From an uncultured Stenotrophomonas sp. (GTDB taxonomy: Bacteria > Pseudomonadota > Gammaproteobacteria > Xanthomonadales > Xanthomonadaceae): 64,000 nt of DNA. The notes beneath the pieces were generated by a model. It saw only the letters and a program-made list of their open reading frames with translations, searched no databases and was not told the origin of the DNA. The DNA is taken from NCBI GenBank assembly GCA_913775725.1, contig CAJYNG010000021.1, positions 62,001 to 126,000 of the forward strand. The letters are read 5' to 3'. Made by a program: the position numbers and the translations under genes. Below, one piece after another: positions 44,623 to 53,957 of the stretch; positions within the stretch are counted from its first letter, which is position 1; every line of letters begins with the position of its first letter.

Positions 44623-44677
44623 CCGGAGCTTTTTGCTGTTCGTCCGAAAAAAACCCAGCCGCCCGGCTGGGTTTTTT
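44596..44677 (+). promoter_or_regulatory. candidate transcription attenuator of the arginine cluster
   Basis: Three mutually exclusive helices are visible. Protector 1:2: CCGG-A-ACCC (44596-44604) with GGGT-AA-CCGG (44617-44626). Antiterminator 2:3: GCTGGGT (44614-44620) with ACCCAGC (44653-44659), supported by CGGA (44624-44627) with TCCG (44643-44646). Terminator 3:4: AAAAACCCAGCC with GGCTGGGTTTTT (stem 44648-44660/44665-44677, loop GCCC), ending in T6. A ribosome stalled at Arg codons 22-25 would cover strand 1 and leave strand 2 free, giving read-through into argF'; one reaching the stop codon would cover strand 2 and let the terminator form. The terminator itself is certain; the switch is inferred. 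Confidence 0.7.
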
Positions 44678-44783
44678 CGTTTCTGCGTTCTGAAAGCTGC
44701 AACTGCAACCTTTTCGCTCCACCTTTGCTTCCTGTTTTCCCTTCCACCGCGTCGAACCCGGCGCCGCCACGCAAGGAAAGATG

Positions 44784-45794
44784 ATGTCCCCCAAGCACTT
44801 CCTGAACACCCAGGACTGGAGCCGCAGCGATCTCGACGCGCTGCTGACCCAGGCCGCGCTGTTCAAGCGCAACAAGCTCGGCGACCAGCTCAAGGGCAAG
44901 TCGATCGCGCTGGTGTTCTTCAATCCGTCCATGCGCACCCGCACCAGCTTCGAACTGGGCGCGTTCCAGCTGGGGGCCCACGCGGTGGTGCTGCAGCCGG
45001 GCAAGGATGCGTGGCCGATCGAGTTCAACCTCGGCACGGTGATGGACGGCGATACCGAAGAGCACATCGCTGAAGTGGCCAAGGTGCTGGGCCGTTACTG
45101 CGACATCATCGCCGTGCGCGCGTTCCCCAAGTTCATCGACTGGGCCTACGACCGCCAGGATATCGTTCTCAACAGCTTCGCCAAGTACTCGCCGGTGCCG
45201 GTCATCAACATGGAGACCATCACCCACCCGTGCCAGGAGCTGGCCCACATCATGGCCCTGCAGGAGCACTTCGGCACCCAGGACCTGCGTGGCAAGAAGT
45301 ATGTGCTGACCTGGACCTATCACCCCAAGCCGCTGAACACCGCCGTGGCCAACTCGGCGCTGACCATCGCCACCCGCATGGGCATGGACGTGACCCTGCT
45401 GTGCCCGACCGCCGACTACATCCTCGACGACCGCTACATGGGCTGGGCCGAGCAGAACGTGGCCGAGAGCGGCGGTTCGCTGAAGATCAGCCATGACATC
45501 GACAGCGCCTATGCCGGCGCCGATGTGGTCTATGCCAAGAGCTGGGGCGCGCTGCCGTTCTTCGGCAACTGGGAACCGGAAAAGCCGATCCGCGACCAGT
45601 TCAAGCACTTCATCGTGGACGAGCGGAAGATGGCACTGACCAACAACGGTGTGTTCAGCCACTGCCTGCCGCTGCGCCGCAACGTGAAGGCGACCGACGC
45701 GGTGATGGATTCGCCGCAGTGCATCGCCATCAACGAAGCCGAGAACCGACTGCACGTGCAGAAGGCGATCATGGCCGCGGTTGCCGGGCGCTGA
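44784..45794 (+). CDS. argF': N-acetylornithine carbamoyltransferase
   Basis: A 336-residue transcarbamylase. It matches the X. campestris enzyme that carbamoylates N-acetylornithine to N-acetylcitrulline, in contrast to ordinary ornithine carbamoyltransferase. Carbamoyl-phosphate motif FFNPSMRTRTSFELG, DGDTEEHIAEV (the Glu that I recall as Glu92, selecting the acetylated substrate), THPCQELAHI and FSHCLPLRRNVKATDAVMDS are visible. AAGGA lies 6 nt before ATG 44784; the preceding ATG 44781 is only 3 nt from it. It is the first enzyme gene after the attenuator; argG and the acetylcitrulline deacylase follow, so the route is complete here. Confidence 0.95.
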   Translation: MSPKHFLNTQDWSRSDLDALLTQAALFKRNKLGDQLKGKSIALVFFNPSMRTRTSFELGAFQLGAHAVVLQPGKDAWPIEFNLGTVMDGDTEEHIAEVAKVLGRYCDIIAVRAFPKFIDWAYDRQDIVLNSFAKYSPVPVINMETITHPCQELAHIMALQEHFGTQDLRGKKYVLTWTYHPKPLNTAVANSALTIATRMGMDVTLLCPTADYILDDRYMGWAEQNVAESGGSLKISHDIDSAYAGADVVYAKSWGALPFFGNWEPEKPIRDQFKHFIVDERKMALTNNGVFSHCLPLRRNVKATDAVMDSPQCIAINEAENRLHVQKAIMAAVAGR

Positions 45795-45801
45795 GAAGCA
45801 T

Positions 45802-45851
45802 CAGTCGAGCATGGCTCGACTCTACATAGACGAAGTCGAGCATGGCTCGAC
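45802..45851. repeat. SMAG-type stem-loops between argF' and argG
   Basis: GTCGAGCATGGCTCGAC occurs twice (45804-45820 and 45835-45851), the first followed by TCTAC. Being inside the probable operon, the hairpins may set mRNA stability or processing rather than end transcription. Confidence 0.8.
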
Positions 45852-45877
45852 GACACAGACGAACAGGACATACCCCC

Positions 45878-47074
45878 ATGAGCAACAAAGACGTCGTTCT
45901 CGCCTTCTCCGGCGGCCTGGATACCAGCTTCTGCGTGCCGTACCTGCAGGAGCGCGGCTACAACGTGCACACCGTGTTCGCCGATACCGGCGGCGTGGAT
46001 GATGAAGAGCGCGATTTCATCGAGAAGCGCGCGGCCGAGCTGGGCGTGACCAGCCACGTCACCGTCAACGGTGGCCCGGCCATCTGGGAAGGCTTCGTCA
46101 AGCCGTTCGTATGGGCCGGCGAAGGCTACCAGGGCCAGTACCCGCTGCTGGTCTCGGACCGCTACCTGATCGTCGATGCCGCGCTGAAGCGTGCTGCCGA
46201 GCTGGGCACCAACATCATCGCCCACGGCTGCACCGGCATGGGCAACGACCAGGTCCGTTTCGACCTGGCCGTGAAGGCCCTGGGTGACTACCAGATCATC
46301 GCGCCGATCCGCGAGATCCAGAAGGAGCACACCCAGACCCGTGCCTACGAGCAGAAGTACCTGGAAGAGCGTGGCTTCGGCGTGCGCGCCAAGCAGCAGG
46401 CCTACACCATCAACGAGAACCTGCTGGGCCTGACCATGTCCGGCGGCGAGATCGACCGTTGGGAAGCCCCGGGCGAGGGCGCCCGTGGCTGGTGCGCACC
46501 GCGCAGCGAGTGGCCGGAACAGGCGCTGACCGTGACCCTGAAGTTCGTCGAAGGCGAAGCCGTCGAACTGAACGGCAAGGCGCTGCCGGGTGACCAGATC
46601 CTGGCCCAGCTCAACAAGCTGTTCGCCCCGTACGGCGTTGGCCGCGGCGTCTACACCGGCGACACCGTGATCGGCCTGAAGGGCCGCATCGTGTTTGAGG
46701 CCCCGGGCCTGGTTTCGCTGCTGGCCGCGCACCGCGCGCTGGAAGATGCGGTGCTGACCAAGCAGCAGAACCGCTTCAAGCCGGACGTAGCACGCAAGTG
46801 GGTGGAGCTGGTGTACGAAGGCTTCTACCACGACCCGCTGAAGACCGACATCGAAGCCTTCCTGAAGTCCTCGCAGGCCAAGGTCAACGGTGAAGTGGTG
46901 CTGGAAACCCGGGGTGGCCGCGTCGATGCAGTGGCAGTGAAGTCGCCGCACCTGCTCAACACCAAGGGTGCCACCTACGCGCAGTCGGCCGACTGGGGCG
47001 TGGAAGAGGCCGAGGGCTTCATCAAGCTGTTCGGCATGAGCTCCACTGTCTATGCGCAGGTCAACCGCGGTTGA
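45878..47074 (+). CDS. argG: argininosuccinate synthase
   Basis: A 398-residue enzyme that joins citrulline and aspartate to argininosuccinate using ATP. The PP-loop [15 protein letters not shown] is near the N-terminus, followed by [43 protein letters not shown] and [19 protein letters not shown]. Sequence style and length are those of the shorter argG group found in xanthomonads and Bacteroidetes. The start ATG 45878 gives the standard [15 protein letters not shown]. Preceded and followed by intra-operon repeats. Confidence 0.96.
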   Translation: MSNKDVVLAFSGGLDTSFCVPYLQERGYNVHTVFADTGGVDDEERDFIEKRAAELGVTSHVTVNGGPAIWEGFVKPFVWAGEGYQGQYPLLVSDRYLIVDAALKRAAELGTNIIAHGCTGMGNDQVRFDLAVKALGDYQIIAPIREIQKEHTQTRAYEQKYLEERGFGVRAKQQAYTINENLLGLTMSGGEIDRWEAPGEGARGWCAPRSEWPEQALTVTLKFVEGEAVELNGKALPGDQILAQLNKLFAPYGVGRGVYTGDTVIGLKGRIVFEAPGLVSLLAAHRALEDAVLTKQQNRFKPDVARKWVELVYEGFYHDPLKTDIEAFLKSSQAKVNGEVVLETRGGRVDAVAVKSPHLLNTKGATYAQSADWGVEEAEGFIKLFGMSSTVYAQVNRG

Positions 47075-47082
47075 CCTGTGAC

Positions 47083-47148
47083 GGTAGTGCCGGCCGCTGG
47101 CCGGCACTCTCCACCGACATCGTTGCCGGCCAGCGGCCGGCACTACCA
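47083..47148. repeat. facing stem-loops between argG and argE'
   Basis: GTAGTGCCGGCCGCTGGCCG with following GCAC (47085) faces GCCGGCCAGCGGCCGGCACT ending in ACC (47148). GTAG...CTAC borders are SMAG-like. They fill most of the 87-bp gap. Confidence 0.85.
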
Positions 47149-47161
47149 GGATTTTTGATTC

Positions 47162-48250
47162 ATGCTTGAACAGACGCTCGATCACCTGCAGGCGCTGGTG
47201 TCCTTCGACACCCGCAACCCGCCGCGTGCGATCACCACCGGTGGCATCTTCGATTACCTGCGCGACAACCTGCCCGGGTTCAATGTCGAGGTGATCGACC
47301 ACGGCGCCGGTGCAGTCAGCCTGTACGCCGTGCGCGGGACGCCGAAGTACCTGTTCAACGTACACCTGGATACCGTGCCCGATTCGCCGCACTGGAGTGC
47401 CGACCCGCACGTGATGCGCCGCCTGGACGACCGCGTGGTCGGTCTGGGCGTGTGTGACATCAAGGGCGCGGCCGCCGCACTGGTGGCCGCAGCCAATGCC
47501 AGCGATGGCGACGCCGCGTTCCTGTTCTCCAGCGACGAGGAAGCCAACGACCCGCGCTGCATCGCTGCGTTCCTGGCCCGTGGCCTGCCGTACGAAGCAG
47601 TGCTGGTGGCCGAGCCGACCATGAGCGAGGCCGTGCTGGCGCACCGTGGCATCAGCTCGGTGCTGATGCAGTTCGCCGGCCGCGCGGGGCATGCCTCGGG
47701 CAAGCAGGATGCCGCCGCCAGCGCGCTGCACCAGGCCATGCGCTGGGGCAACCGCGCGCTGGACCATGTGGAATCGCTGGCGTCGGCGCGCTTCGGCGGG
47801 CTGACCGGCCTGCGCTTCAATATCGGCCGCGTCGAAGGTGGCATCAAGGCCAACATGATCGCGCCCGCTGCCGAAGTGCGCTTCGGTTTCCGTCCGCTGC
47901 CGTCGATGGATATCGATGCGTTGCTGGCGACCTTTGCCGGTTTTGCCGAACCGGAAGCGGCGCTGTTCACCGAAACCTTCCGTGGCCCCAGCCTGCCGGC
48001 CGGTGACATCGCCGAGGCCGAGAACCGCCGCCTGCTGGCACGCGACGTGGCCGATGCGCTGGAGCTGCCGATCGGCAACGCGGTGGACTTCTGGACCGAA
48101 GCCTCGCTGTTCTCGGCCGGTGGTTACACCACGCTGGTGTTCGGCCCGGGTGACATCGCCCAGGCCCACACCGCCGATGAGTTCGTGACGCTGGAGCAGC
48201 TGCAGCGCTACACCGACGCCGTGCACCGCATCATCGCCGCCGGCGCCTGA
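47162..48250 (+). CDS. argE': N-acetylcitrulline deacetylase (M20 family)
   Basis: A 362-residue M20 metallopeptidase-family amidohydrolase. Metal motifs are visible: FNVHLDTVPDSPHW (His, catalytic Asp), GLGVCDIKGAAAALVAAA (bridging Asp), LFSSDEEANDPRC (catalytic Glu pair), VAEPTMSEAV and C-terminal GDIAQAHTADEFVTLEQL (His). Annotated elsewhere as acetylornithine deacetylase, but next to the acetylornithine carbamoyltransferase and argG it should release citrulline from N-acetylcitrulline, as described for X. campestris. ATG 47162 has AGGA about 8 nt upstream. Confidence 0.92.
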   Translation: MLEQTLDHLQALVSFDTRNPPRAITTGGIFDYLRDNLPGFNVEVIDHGAGAVSLYAVRGTPKYLFNVHLDTVPDSPHWSADPHVMRRLDDRVVGLGVCDIKGAAAALVAAANASDGDAAFLFSSDEEANDPRCIAAFLARGLPYEAVLVAEPTMSEAVLAHRGISSVLMQFAGRAGHASGKQDAAASALHQAMRWGNRALDHVESLASARFGGLTGLRFNIGRVEGGIKANMIAPAAEVRFGFRPLPSMDIDALLATFAGFAEPEAALFTETFRGPSLPAGDIAEAENRRLLARDVADALELPIGNAVDFWTEASLFSAGGYTTLVFGPGDIAQAHTADEFVTLEQLQRYTDAVHRIIAAGA

Positions 48251-48325
48251 TCGACCCCACAACGCCGCCCGGCCCTGGCCGGGTGGAACTGCAACGCGGC
48301 GACCGCCGCCTGTGACGAAACCGAA

Positions 48326-49654
48326 ATGTCTCCTGCCCTCCAGCCCCACCGCCAGACCCGCCAGACCATCGTGCGCCTGCTTTCCAGCATGGCCAGCGCG
48401 AAGGAGATCAGCCAGTACCTCAAGCGCTTTTCGCAGCTGGATGCCAAGCGCTTCGCCGTGGTCAAGGTCGGCGGCGCGGTGCTGCGCGACGACCTCGACG
48501 CGCTGACCTCCTCGCTGTCGTTCCTGCAGGAGGTCGGTCTGACCCCGATCGTGCTGCACGGCGCCGGCCCGCAGCTGGATGCCGAACTGTCGGCCGCCGG
48601 CATCGAGAAGCAGACTGTCAACGGCCTGCGCGTGACCTCGCCGGAAGCGCTGGCGATCGTGCGCCGGGTGTTCCAGCAGTCCAACCTGCGCCTGGTCGAG
48701 GCACTGCAGCAGAACGGTGCGCGTGCCACCTCCATCACCGGTGGCGTGTTCGAGGCCGAGTACCTGGACGTGGACACCTACGGCCTGGTCGGCGAGGTGA
48801 AGAAGGTCAACCTCGCGCCGATCGAAGCCAGTCTGCGCGCCGGTTCGATCCCGGTCATCACCAGCCTGGGTGAGACCGCGGGTGGCCAGATCCTCAACGT
48901 CAACGCCGACTTCGCCGCCAACGAGCTGGTGCAGGAACTGCAGCCGTACAAGATCATCTTCCTGACTGGTACCGGCGGCCTGCTGGACGAGCAGGGCAAC
49001 GTGATCGATTCGATCAACCTGTCCACCGAGTACGACCACCTGATCGCGCAGCCGTGGATCCACGGCGGCATGAAGGTGAAGATCGAACAGATCAAGGATC
49101 TGCTCGATCGCCTGCCGCTGGAATCGTCGGTGTCGATCACCCGCCCGGCCGACCTGGCCAAGGAACTGTTCACCCATAAGGGCTCGGGCACGCTGGTGCG
49201 CAAGGGTGAGAAGGTGCTGCGCGCCACGGCATGGGAGCAACTGGACCTGCCGCGCTTGAAGCAGCTGATCGAATCGAGCTTCGGCCGCATCCTTGTGCCG
49301 GACTATTTCGAGAAGACCACGCTGCTGCGCGCCTACGTCAGCGAGAACTATCGCACCGCAGTGATTCTCACTGATGAGGCCGAAGGCGTGTACCTGGACA
49401 AGTTCGCGGTGCTGGATGATGCGCAGGGCGAAGGCCTGGGCCGCGCGGTCTGGAATGTGATGCGCGAGGAAACGCCGCAGCTGTTCTGGCGTTCGCGCAA
49501 CGGCAACCCGATCAACCATTTCTACTACGCCGAATCCGATGGCTGCTACAAGCAGGGCCACTGGAAAGTGTTCTGGTACGGTGCCGATGGCATCGACCGC
49601 ATCAGGACCTATGTCGACCACTGCGGCGTGCGTGCGCCGAGCCTGGAGGGCTGA
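48326..49654 (+). CDS. argB/A: bifunctional N-acetylglutamate kinase/synthase
   Basis: A 442-residue fusion. Residues about 40-290 are an amino-acid kinase domain ([67 protein letters not shown]), which phosphorylates N-acetylglutamate; residues about 300-442 are a GNAT/NAT domain (GYFE-type [72 protein letters not shown]), which makes N-acetylglutamate. This vertebrate-like NAGS-K fusion is known from xanthomonads. Start ATG 48326 is used; ATG 48389 ([11 protein letters not shown]) is possible. Feedback by arginine is known for the family. Confidence 0.93.
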   Translation: MSPALQPHRQTRQTIVRLLSSMASAKEISQYLKRFSQLDAKRFAVVKVGGAVLRDDLDALTSSLSFLQEVGLTPIVLHGAGPQLDAELSAAGIEKQTVNGLRVTSPEALAIVRRVFQQSNLRLVEALQQNGARATSITGGVFEAEYLDVDTYGLVGEVKKVNLAPIEASLRAGSIPVITSLGETAGGQILNVNADFAANELVQELQPYKIIFLTGTGGLLDEQGNVIDSINLSTEYDHLIAQPWIHGGMKVKIEQIKDLLDRLPLESSVSITRPADLAKELFTHKGSGTLVRKGEKVLRATAWEQLDLPRLKQLIESSFGRILVPDYFEKTTLLRAYVSENYRTAVILTDEAEGVYLDKFAVLDDAQGEGLGRAVWNVMREETPQLFWRSRNGNPINHFYYAESDGCYKQGHWKVFWYGADGIDRIRTYVDHCGVRAPSLEG

Positions 49655-49659
49655 GCGCG

Positions 49660-50259
49660 ATGAATCATGCTGACTGGACACGGGTTCCCACGCTGGCCGG
49701 CACGCACGCGCGGCTGGAACCGCTGCAGATGAGCCATATCGATGGCCTGCGCGGGGCATTGGGCGACGGGTCGTTGTCAACGCTCTGGTACACCCAGGTT
49801 CCGGATGCGAAAACCATGACCGGCTATGTGCAGGCAGCGCTGCAGGCGCAGGCCGAAGGCAAGGTGCTGCCGTTCGTGGTGTTCGATGCCAACGACCAGA
49901 TCGTCGGCACAACCCGATACTACGATCTGCAACCGGAAGTGCCGCGCCTGAGCATCGGCTACACCTGGTATGGCGAGTCGGCGCAGCGCACCGGGGTCAA
50001 TTCGGAGAGCAAGCTGATGCTGCTCAGCCATGCCTTCGAGCGGTTGGAGTGCCTGAGCGTGGTGTTCGAAACCAGCTGGTTCAACTTCGCATCGCGCACG
50101 GCCATCGCGCGGCTGGGCGCCAAGCAGGATGGCGTGCTGCGCAACCACAAGCGGCATGCCGACGGCACGCCGCGCGACACCGTCATCTTCTCCATCATCG
50201 ATGCGGAATGGCAGGGCGTGAAGCGCCACCTGCAGTACCGCCTGGACAGTCACGCATGA
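49660..50259 (+). CDS. GNAT family N-acetyltransferase
   Basis: A 199-residue acetyltransferase of the RimJ/RimL-like GNAT type: [20 protein letters not shown] at the N-terminus, [51 protein letters not shown] and the acceptor region [23 protein letters not shown]. The usual Q/RxxGxG/A pyrophosphate loop is replaced by QRTGVNSE, as in other members of this subgroup. It lies between argB/A and argC, overlapping argC by four bases (ATGA), so it is made with the arginine enzymes. Its substrate is unknown; small-molecule or protein N-terminal acetylation are both possible. Confidence 0.9.
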   Translation: MNHADWTRVPTLAGTHARLEPLQMSHIDGLRGALGDGSLSTLWYTQVPDAKTMTGYVQAALQAQAEGKVLPFVVFDANDQIVGTTRYYDLQPEVPRLSIGYTWYGESAQRTGVNSESKLMLLSHAFERLECLSVVFETSWFNFASRTAIARLGAKQDGVLRNHKRHADGTPRDTVIFSIIDAEWQGVKRHLQYRLDSHA

Positions 50260-51209
50260 ACGATTCGACCTTTACCCTTGGCATCGTCGGTGCCCGCGGC
50301 CATACCGGCGCCGAGCTGATCAAGCTGGTGGCTGCCCACCCGCGGCTGAAACTGGCCTTTGTCTCTTCGCGCGAGCGCGCCGGGCAGCGCCTGTCCGACC
50401 ACCATCCGGAATTCCAGGGTGACCTGCAGTACGAGAACCTGGATGCCGACGCGGTGGCCGCCAAGGGTGTGGACGCAGTGATCCTGGCCCTGCCCAATGG
50501 ACTGGCCGCGCCGTTCGTGGCCGCGCTTGAAACCGCGAAACCGGACACCGTCATCGTCGATCTCTCGGCCGACTACCGTTTCGACAACAGCTGGTACTAC
50601 GGTCTGCCGGAACTGACCCGCGGCCGGTACAACGGCCAGAAGCACATCAGCAACCCGGGCTGCTATGCCACGGCGATGCAGCTGGCGGTGCACCCGCTGC
50701 TGGACCTGCTGGCCGGCCCGCCGCAGTGCTTTGGTGTCTCCGGCTACTCCGGTGCCGGTACCACGCCGTCGGACAAGAACAACGTCGAACTGCTGGCCGA
50801 CAACCTGATGCCATACGCGTTGACCAACCACGTGCATGAGCGCGAGGTGTCGGTACAGCTGGGCGTGGCTGTTGAATTCATGCCACATGTCGCGCCGCAT
50901 TTCCGGGGCATCACGCTTACCGCCAACCTGTGGCTGAACCGCGTGCAGACCCGCGAACAGATCGTCGAGCGCTTCCGGCAGGCCTATGCCGGCGAACCCC
51001 TGATCGAAGTGGTGGATGACGCGCCGTGGGTCAGCCGCATCGCCGGCCGACACGGTGCCCAGGTCGGTGGCTTCACCCTGGCCCCAGGCGGCAAGCGGGT
51101 CGTGGTGGTGGCGACCCTGGACAACCTGCTCAAGGGCGCGGCCACCCAGGCAATGCAGAACCTCAACCTCGCGCTGGGCATCGACGAACTGACGTCGATC
51201 CCGCACTGA
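50256..51209 (+). CDS. argC: N-acetyl-gamma-glutamyl-phosphate reductase
   Basis: A 317-residue NADPH-dependent reductase, third step of arginine synthesis. The Rossmann start [46 protein letters not shown], and the catalytic Cys in [21 protein letters not shown] are visible, with the C-terminal [20 protein letters not shown]. The start overlaps the GNAT stop (ATGA). argH follows 20 bp later with GGAG before its ATG. Confidence 0.96.
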   Translation: MNDSTFTLGIVGARGHTGAELIKLVAAHPRLKLAFVSSRERAGQRLSDHHPEFQGDLQYENLDADAVAAKGVDAVILALPNGLAAPFVAALETAKPDTVIVDLSADYRFDNSWYYGLPELTRGRYNGQKHISNPGCYATAMQLAVHPLLDLLAGPPQCFGVSGYSGAGTTPSDKNNVELLADNLMPYALTNHVHEREVSVQLGVAVEFMPHVAPHFRGITLTANLWLNRVQTREQIVERFRQAYAGEPLIEVVDDAPWVSRIAGRHGAQVGGFTLAPGGKRVVVVATLDNLLKGAATQAMQNLNLALGIDELTSIPH

Positions 51210-51229
51210 ACACGCCTTCCGGAGCCCCC

Positions 51230-52525
51230 ATGGCAGACCTTCTTTGGCAGAAGCCCGGCGTCGCTGTCGACGCCCAGATCCAGACCTTCCTCGCCGGCGA
51301 CGACGTGATCCTCGACCGCGAGTTCTTCCTGCATGACATCGCCGCCAGCGCCGCGCATGCACAAGGCCTGCAGCACATCGGCATCCTCAGTGCCGACGAG
51401 CTGGACGGCCTGCTGCGCGAACTGGAGATCCTGGCGCAGGACTTCCGCGAAGGCCGCTTCGTGCTGGATACGCAGTACGAAGATGGCCACTCGGCGATCG
51501 AGGCGCGCCTGACCGAACGCCTGGGCGATGCCGGCCGCAAGATCCACACCGGCCGCAGCCGCAACGACCAGATCCTGGTTGCCACCCGCCTGTGGTTGAA
51601 GGAGAAGCTGCAGCGCGTGGCGCAGCTCAGCGCCGAGGTGGCCAAGGTCGCGCTGGACCGCGCACAGGCCGAGAAGGACCTGCCGATTCCCGGCTACACC
51701 CACATCCAGCGTGCTGTGGTGTCCTCGGCCGGCATGTGGTGGGCTGGCTGGGCCGAGGCCTTCATCGACAACGCCGTCCGCGCGCGCGATACCCATGCAC
51801 TGGTTGACGCCAATCCGCTGGGCACCGCTGCCGGCTATGGCGTGAACCTGCCGCTGGACCGCGAGCACACCACGGCCGCGCTCGGTTTCGCGCGCATGCA
51901 GATCTCGCCGATCTACGCACAGCTGTCGCGCGGCAAGTTCGAGCTGGCCGCGTTGGAAGCACTGGGTGGTGCCACGCTGGACCTGCGCCGCATTGCCTGG
52001 GACCTGTCGCTGTTCACCAGCGCCGAGTTCGGCTTCGTCGCGCTGCCGGCGCAGTACACCACCGGCAGTTCGATCATGCCCAACAAGCGCAACCCGGACG
52101 TGATCGAGCTGATGCGTGCCACCCACGCCAGCGTGGCCGCTGCGCGCACCGAGATCGAGCAGCTGCTGTCGCTGCCGTCGGGCTACCACCGCGACCTGCA
52201 GTCGTCCAAGGGCGCCATCTTCCACGGCTTCGGCCGTGGCCTGGCCGCGCTGGAGCTGCTGCCGGCGCTGCTGGCCAATCTGGAATGGCGTGACGACCGG
52301 CTGCGCGCAGCGATCGACTCCGGCATGTATGCCACCGACGTCGCCGTGGAAGCGGCCGTGGCCGGTGTGCCGTTCCGTGAGGCCTACAAGGCCGCTGCGG
52401 CCGGTGCCGACAGCGCAGGGCAGGGGCGTACCCCGGAAGGCAGCCTCGCCGCGCGCGTGTCGCCGGGTTCGGCCGCTGATCTGCGCCTGGACGAACTGCG
52501 CGCACGCTGGCAGGCGTTGTCCTGA
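51230..52525 (+). CDS. argH: argininosuccinate lyase
   Basis: A 431-residue lyase that splits argininosuccinate to arginine and fumarate, the last step of the pathway. Seen: [64 protein letters not shown] and the superfamily signature [20 protein letters not shown] with the catalytic Ser loop. GGAG lies 6 nt before ATG 51230. Its TGA stop shares a base with the ATG of the YciI-like gene (TGATG). Confidence 0.96.
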   Translation: MADLLWQKPGVAVDAQIQTFLAGDDVILDREFFLHDIAASAAHAQGLQHIGILSADELDGLLRELEILAQDFREGRFVLDTQYEDGHSAIEARLTERLGDAGRKIHTGRSRNDQILVATRLWLKEKLQRVAQLSAEVAKVALDRAQAEKDLPIPGYTHIQRAVVSSAGMWWAGWAEAFIDNAVRARDTHALVDANPLGTAAGYGVNLPLDREHTTAALGFARMQISPIYAQLSRGKFELAALEALGGATLDLRRIAWDLSLFTSAEFGFVALPAQYTTGSSIMPNKRNPDVIELMRATHASVAAARTEIEQLLSLPSGYHRDLQSSKGAIFHGFGRGLAALELLPALLANLEWRDDRLRAAIDSGMYATDVAVEAAVAGVPFREAYKAAAAGADSAGQGRTPEGSLAARVSPGSAADLRLDELRARWQALS

Positions 52526-52788
52526 TGGCGGGCACCATCTACCTGGTGCTGGCGATGCGCCGCGCCGACTTCAACGCCGCCGTGGTGCAGCCGCATCGCG
52601 ATTTCCTCGACGCGTTGCAGGCGCAGGGCAAGCTGCAGCTGACCGGTGGTTTCGCCGACGGCAGCGGTGGCGCCTATGTGCTGTGCAACGTGGGCAGCCT
52701 GGCGCAGGCGCAGGCTATCGTCGCCACCGATCCGCTGGTGACGATGCAGGCCTCCGACCTGACCGTGCACGAATGGAACACCCGCTGA
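52525..52788 (+). CDS. YciI family protein
   Basis: An 87-residue single-domain YciI/YCII-type protein (TIYLVLAMRRADFNAAVVQPHRDFLDALQAQGKLQLTGGFADGSGGAYVLCNVGSLAQAQAIVATDPL). The conserved His (in QPHRDFL) and the Asp of the DP motif, proposed active-site residues of the family, are present. Function is unknown. Its ATG overlaps the argH stop and it is followed 11 bp later by proB, so it travels with both pathways. Confidence 0.9.
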   Translation: MAGTIYLVLAMRRADFNAAVVQPHRDFLDALQAQGKLQLTGGFADGSGGAYVLCNVGSLAQAQAIVATDPLVTMQASDLTVHEWNTR

Positions 52789-52799
52789 GAGCCTGACCG

Positions 52800-53957
52800 A
52801 TGATCCAGCACGCTGCCCACGTCGTCTCGCCGTTCCCCGAACAAGCGCTGCCACCATGGCGGCGTGCGGTGCTGAAGGTCGGCAGCAGCCTGCTGGCAGC
52901 CGATGGCGGCGGCCTGTCGCCGCGCCACGCGCTGGGCCTGGCCCAGTTCGTCTCGGCCAATGTACTGGCCGGGCGCGAGGTGGTGATCGTGTCGTCCGGT
53001 GCGGTTGCGGCGGGGCGCGCGATCCTGCCGCGGGCCGATGAACCCGGTGCGGCGATGGCGGCGCGGCAGGCGCTGGCCGCGCTCGGCCAGGCCCAGCTGA
53101 TCGGGCTCTGGCAGCGCTTCTTCGAGCACCCCGTGGCGCAGGTGTTGCTGACCCACGACGACCTGCGCAACCGCCGCCGCTACCTCAATGCACGCGCCAC
53201 GCTGAGCGAACTGCTGCGCCTGGGCGCGTTGCCGGTGGTCAACGAGAACGACACCGTGTCGGTTGACGAGCTCAAGCTCGGCGACAACGACAACCTGGCC
53301 GCCACCGTGGCGGCGCTGGTGGATGCCGATGCGCTGTTCATCGCCACCGACATCGATGGCCTGTACAGCGCCGACCCGCGCACCGTGGCCGATGCGCGGC
53401 CGTTGCACGACGTGCCGGAACTGAGTGACGAGGTGCTGGCGATGGCCGGCGGCGCCGGCTCGCGCGCAGGTACCGGCGGCATGCGCACCAAGCTGGAAGC
53501 AGCGGCCAAGGCCGGTCGCCTTGGCATCGAAACCTATCTGTTCAATGGTCGCAGTGGCGATGTGGTGCGCGCGCTGGCGCAGGACCGCCTGTTCGGCACC
53601 CGCATCCACGCCGCACGCAGTCGTGAGGCGGCCCGCAAGCACTGGCTGCGGCATGCGCCGCTGGTCGAGGGTGCGATCGTGATCGATGCCGGCGCGGCGC
53701 AGGCCATGCGCGAAAAGGGCGCCTCGCTGCTGCCCGGTGGCATCACCGGCGCGGAGGGCGTGTTCCGCCGCGGCGACATGGTGCAGGTGTGCTGGAACGC
53801 GCCGCAGGGCCGTGTCTGCGTGGCGCGCGGCGTCAGCCAGTACGCGGTCGATGATGTGCGCCGGATTGCCGGCCGCCATTCGCGCGACATCGAGGCCGTG
53901 CTGGGCTACAACTACGGTGGCAGTGTCGTCCATCGCGACGATCTGGTACTGCCATGA
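52800..53957 (+). CDS. proB: glutamate 5-kinase
   Basis: A 385-residue kinase for the first step of proline synthesis. N-terminal amino-acid kinase domain ([102 protein letters not shown]) and a C-terminal PUA domain (about 290-385) as in E. coli ProB, where it affects feedback by proline. Its last four bases overlap the proA start (ATGA). Confidence 0.96.
   Translation: MIQHAAHVVSPFPEQALPPWRRAVLKVGSSLLAADGGGLSPRHALGLAQFVSANVLAGREVVIVSSGAVAAGRAILPRADEPGAAMAARQALAALGQAQLIGLWQRFFEHPVAQVLLTHDDLRNRRRYLNARATLSELLRLGALPVVNENDTVSVDELKLGDNDNLAATVAALVDADALFIATDIDGLYSADPRTVADARPLHDVPELSDEVLAMAGGAGSRAGTGGMRTKLEAAAKAGRLGIETYLFNGRSGDVVRALAQDRLFGTRIHAARSREAARKHWLRHAPLVEGAIVIDAGAAQAMREKGASLLPGGITGAEGVFRRGDMVQVCWNAPQGRVCVARGVSQYAVDDVRRIAGRHSRDIEAVLGYNYGGSVVHRDDLVLP

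Noticed and set aside
45530-49912. Very long (1460-codon) open frame on the minus strand across argG, argE' and argB/A
   Set aside because: It is the antisense of three well-matched arginine genes; its low-complexity His/Gln/Val/Arg composition is that of high-GC shadow frames.
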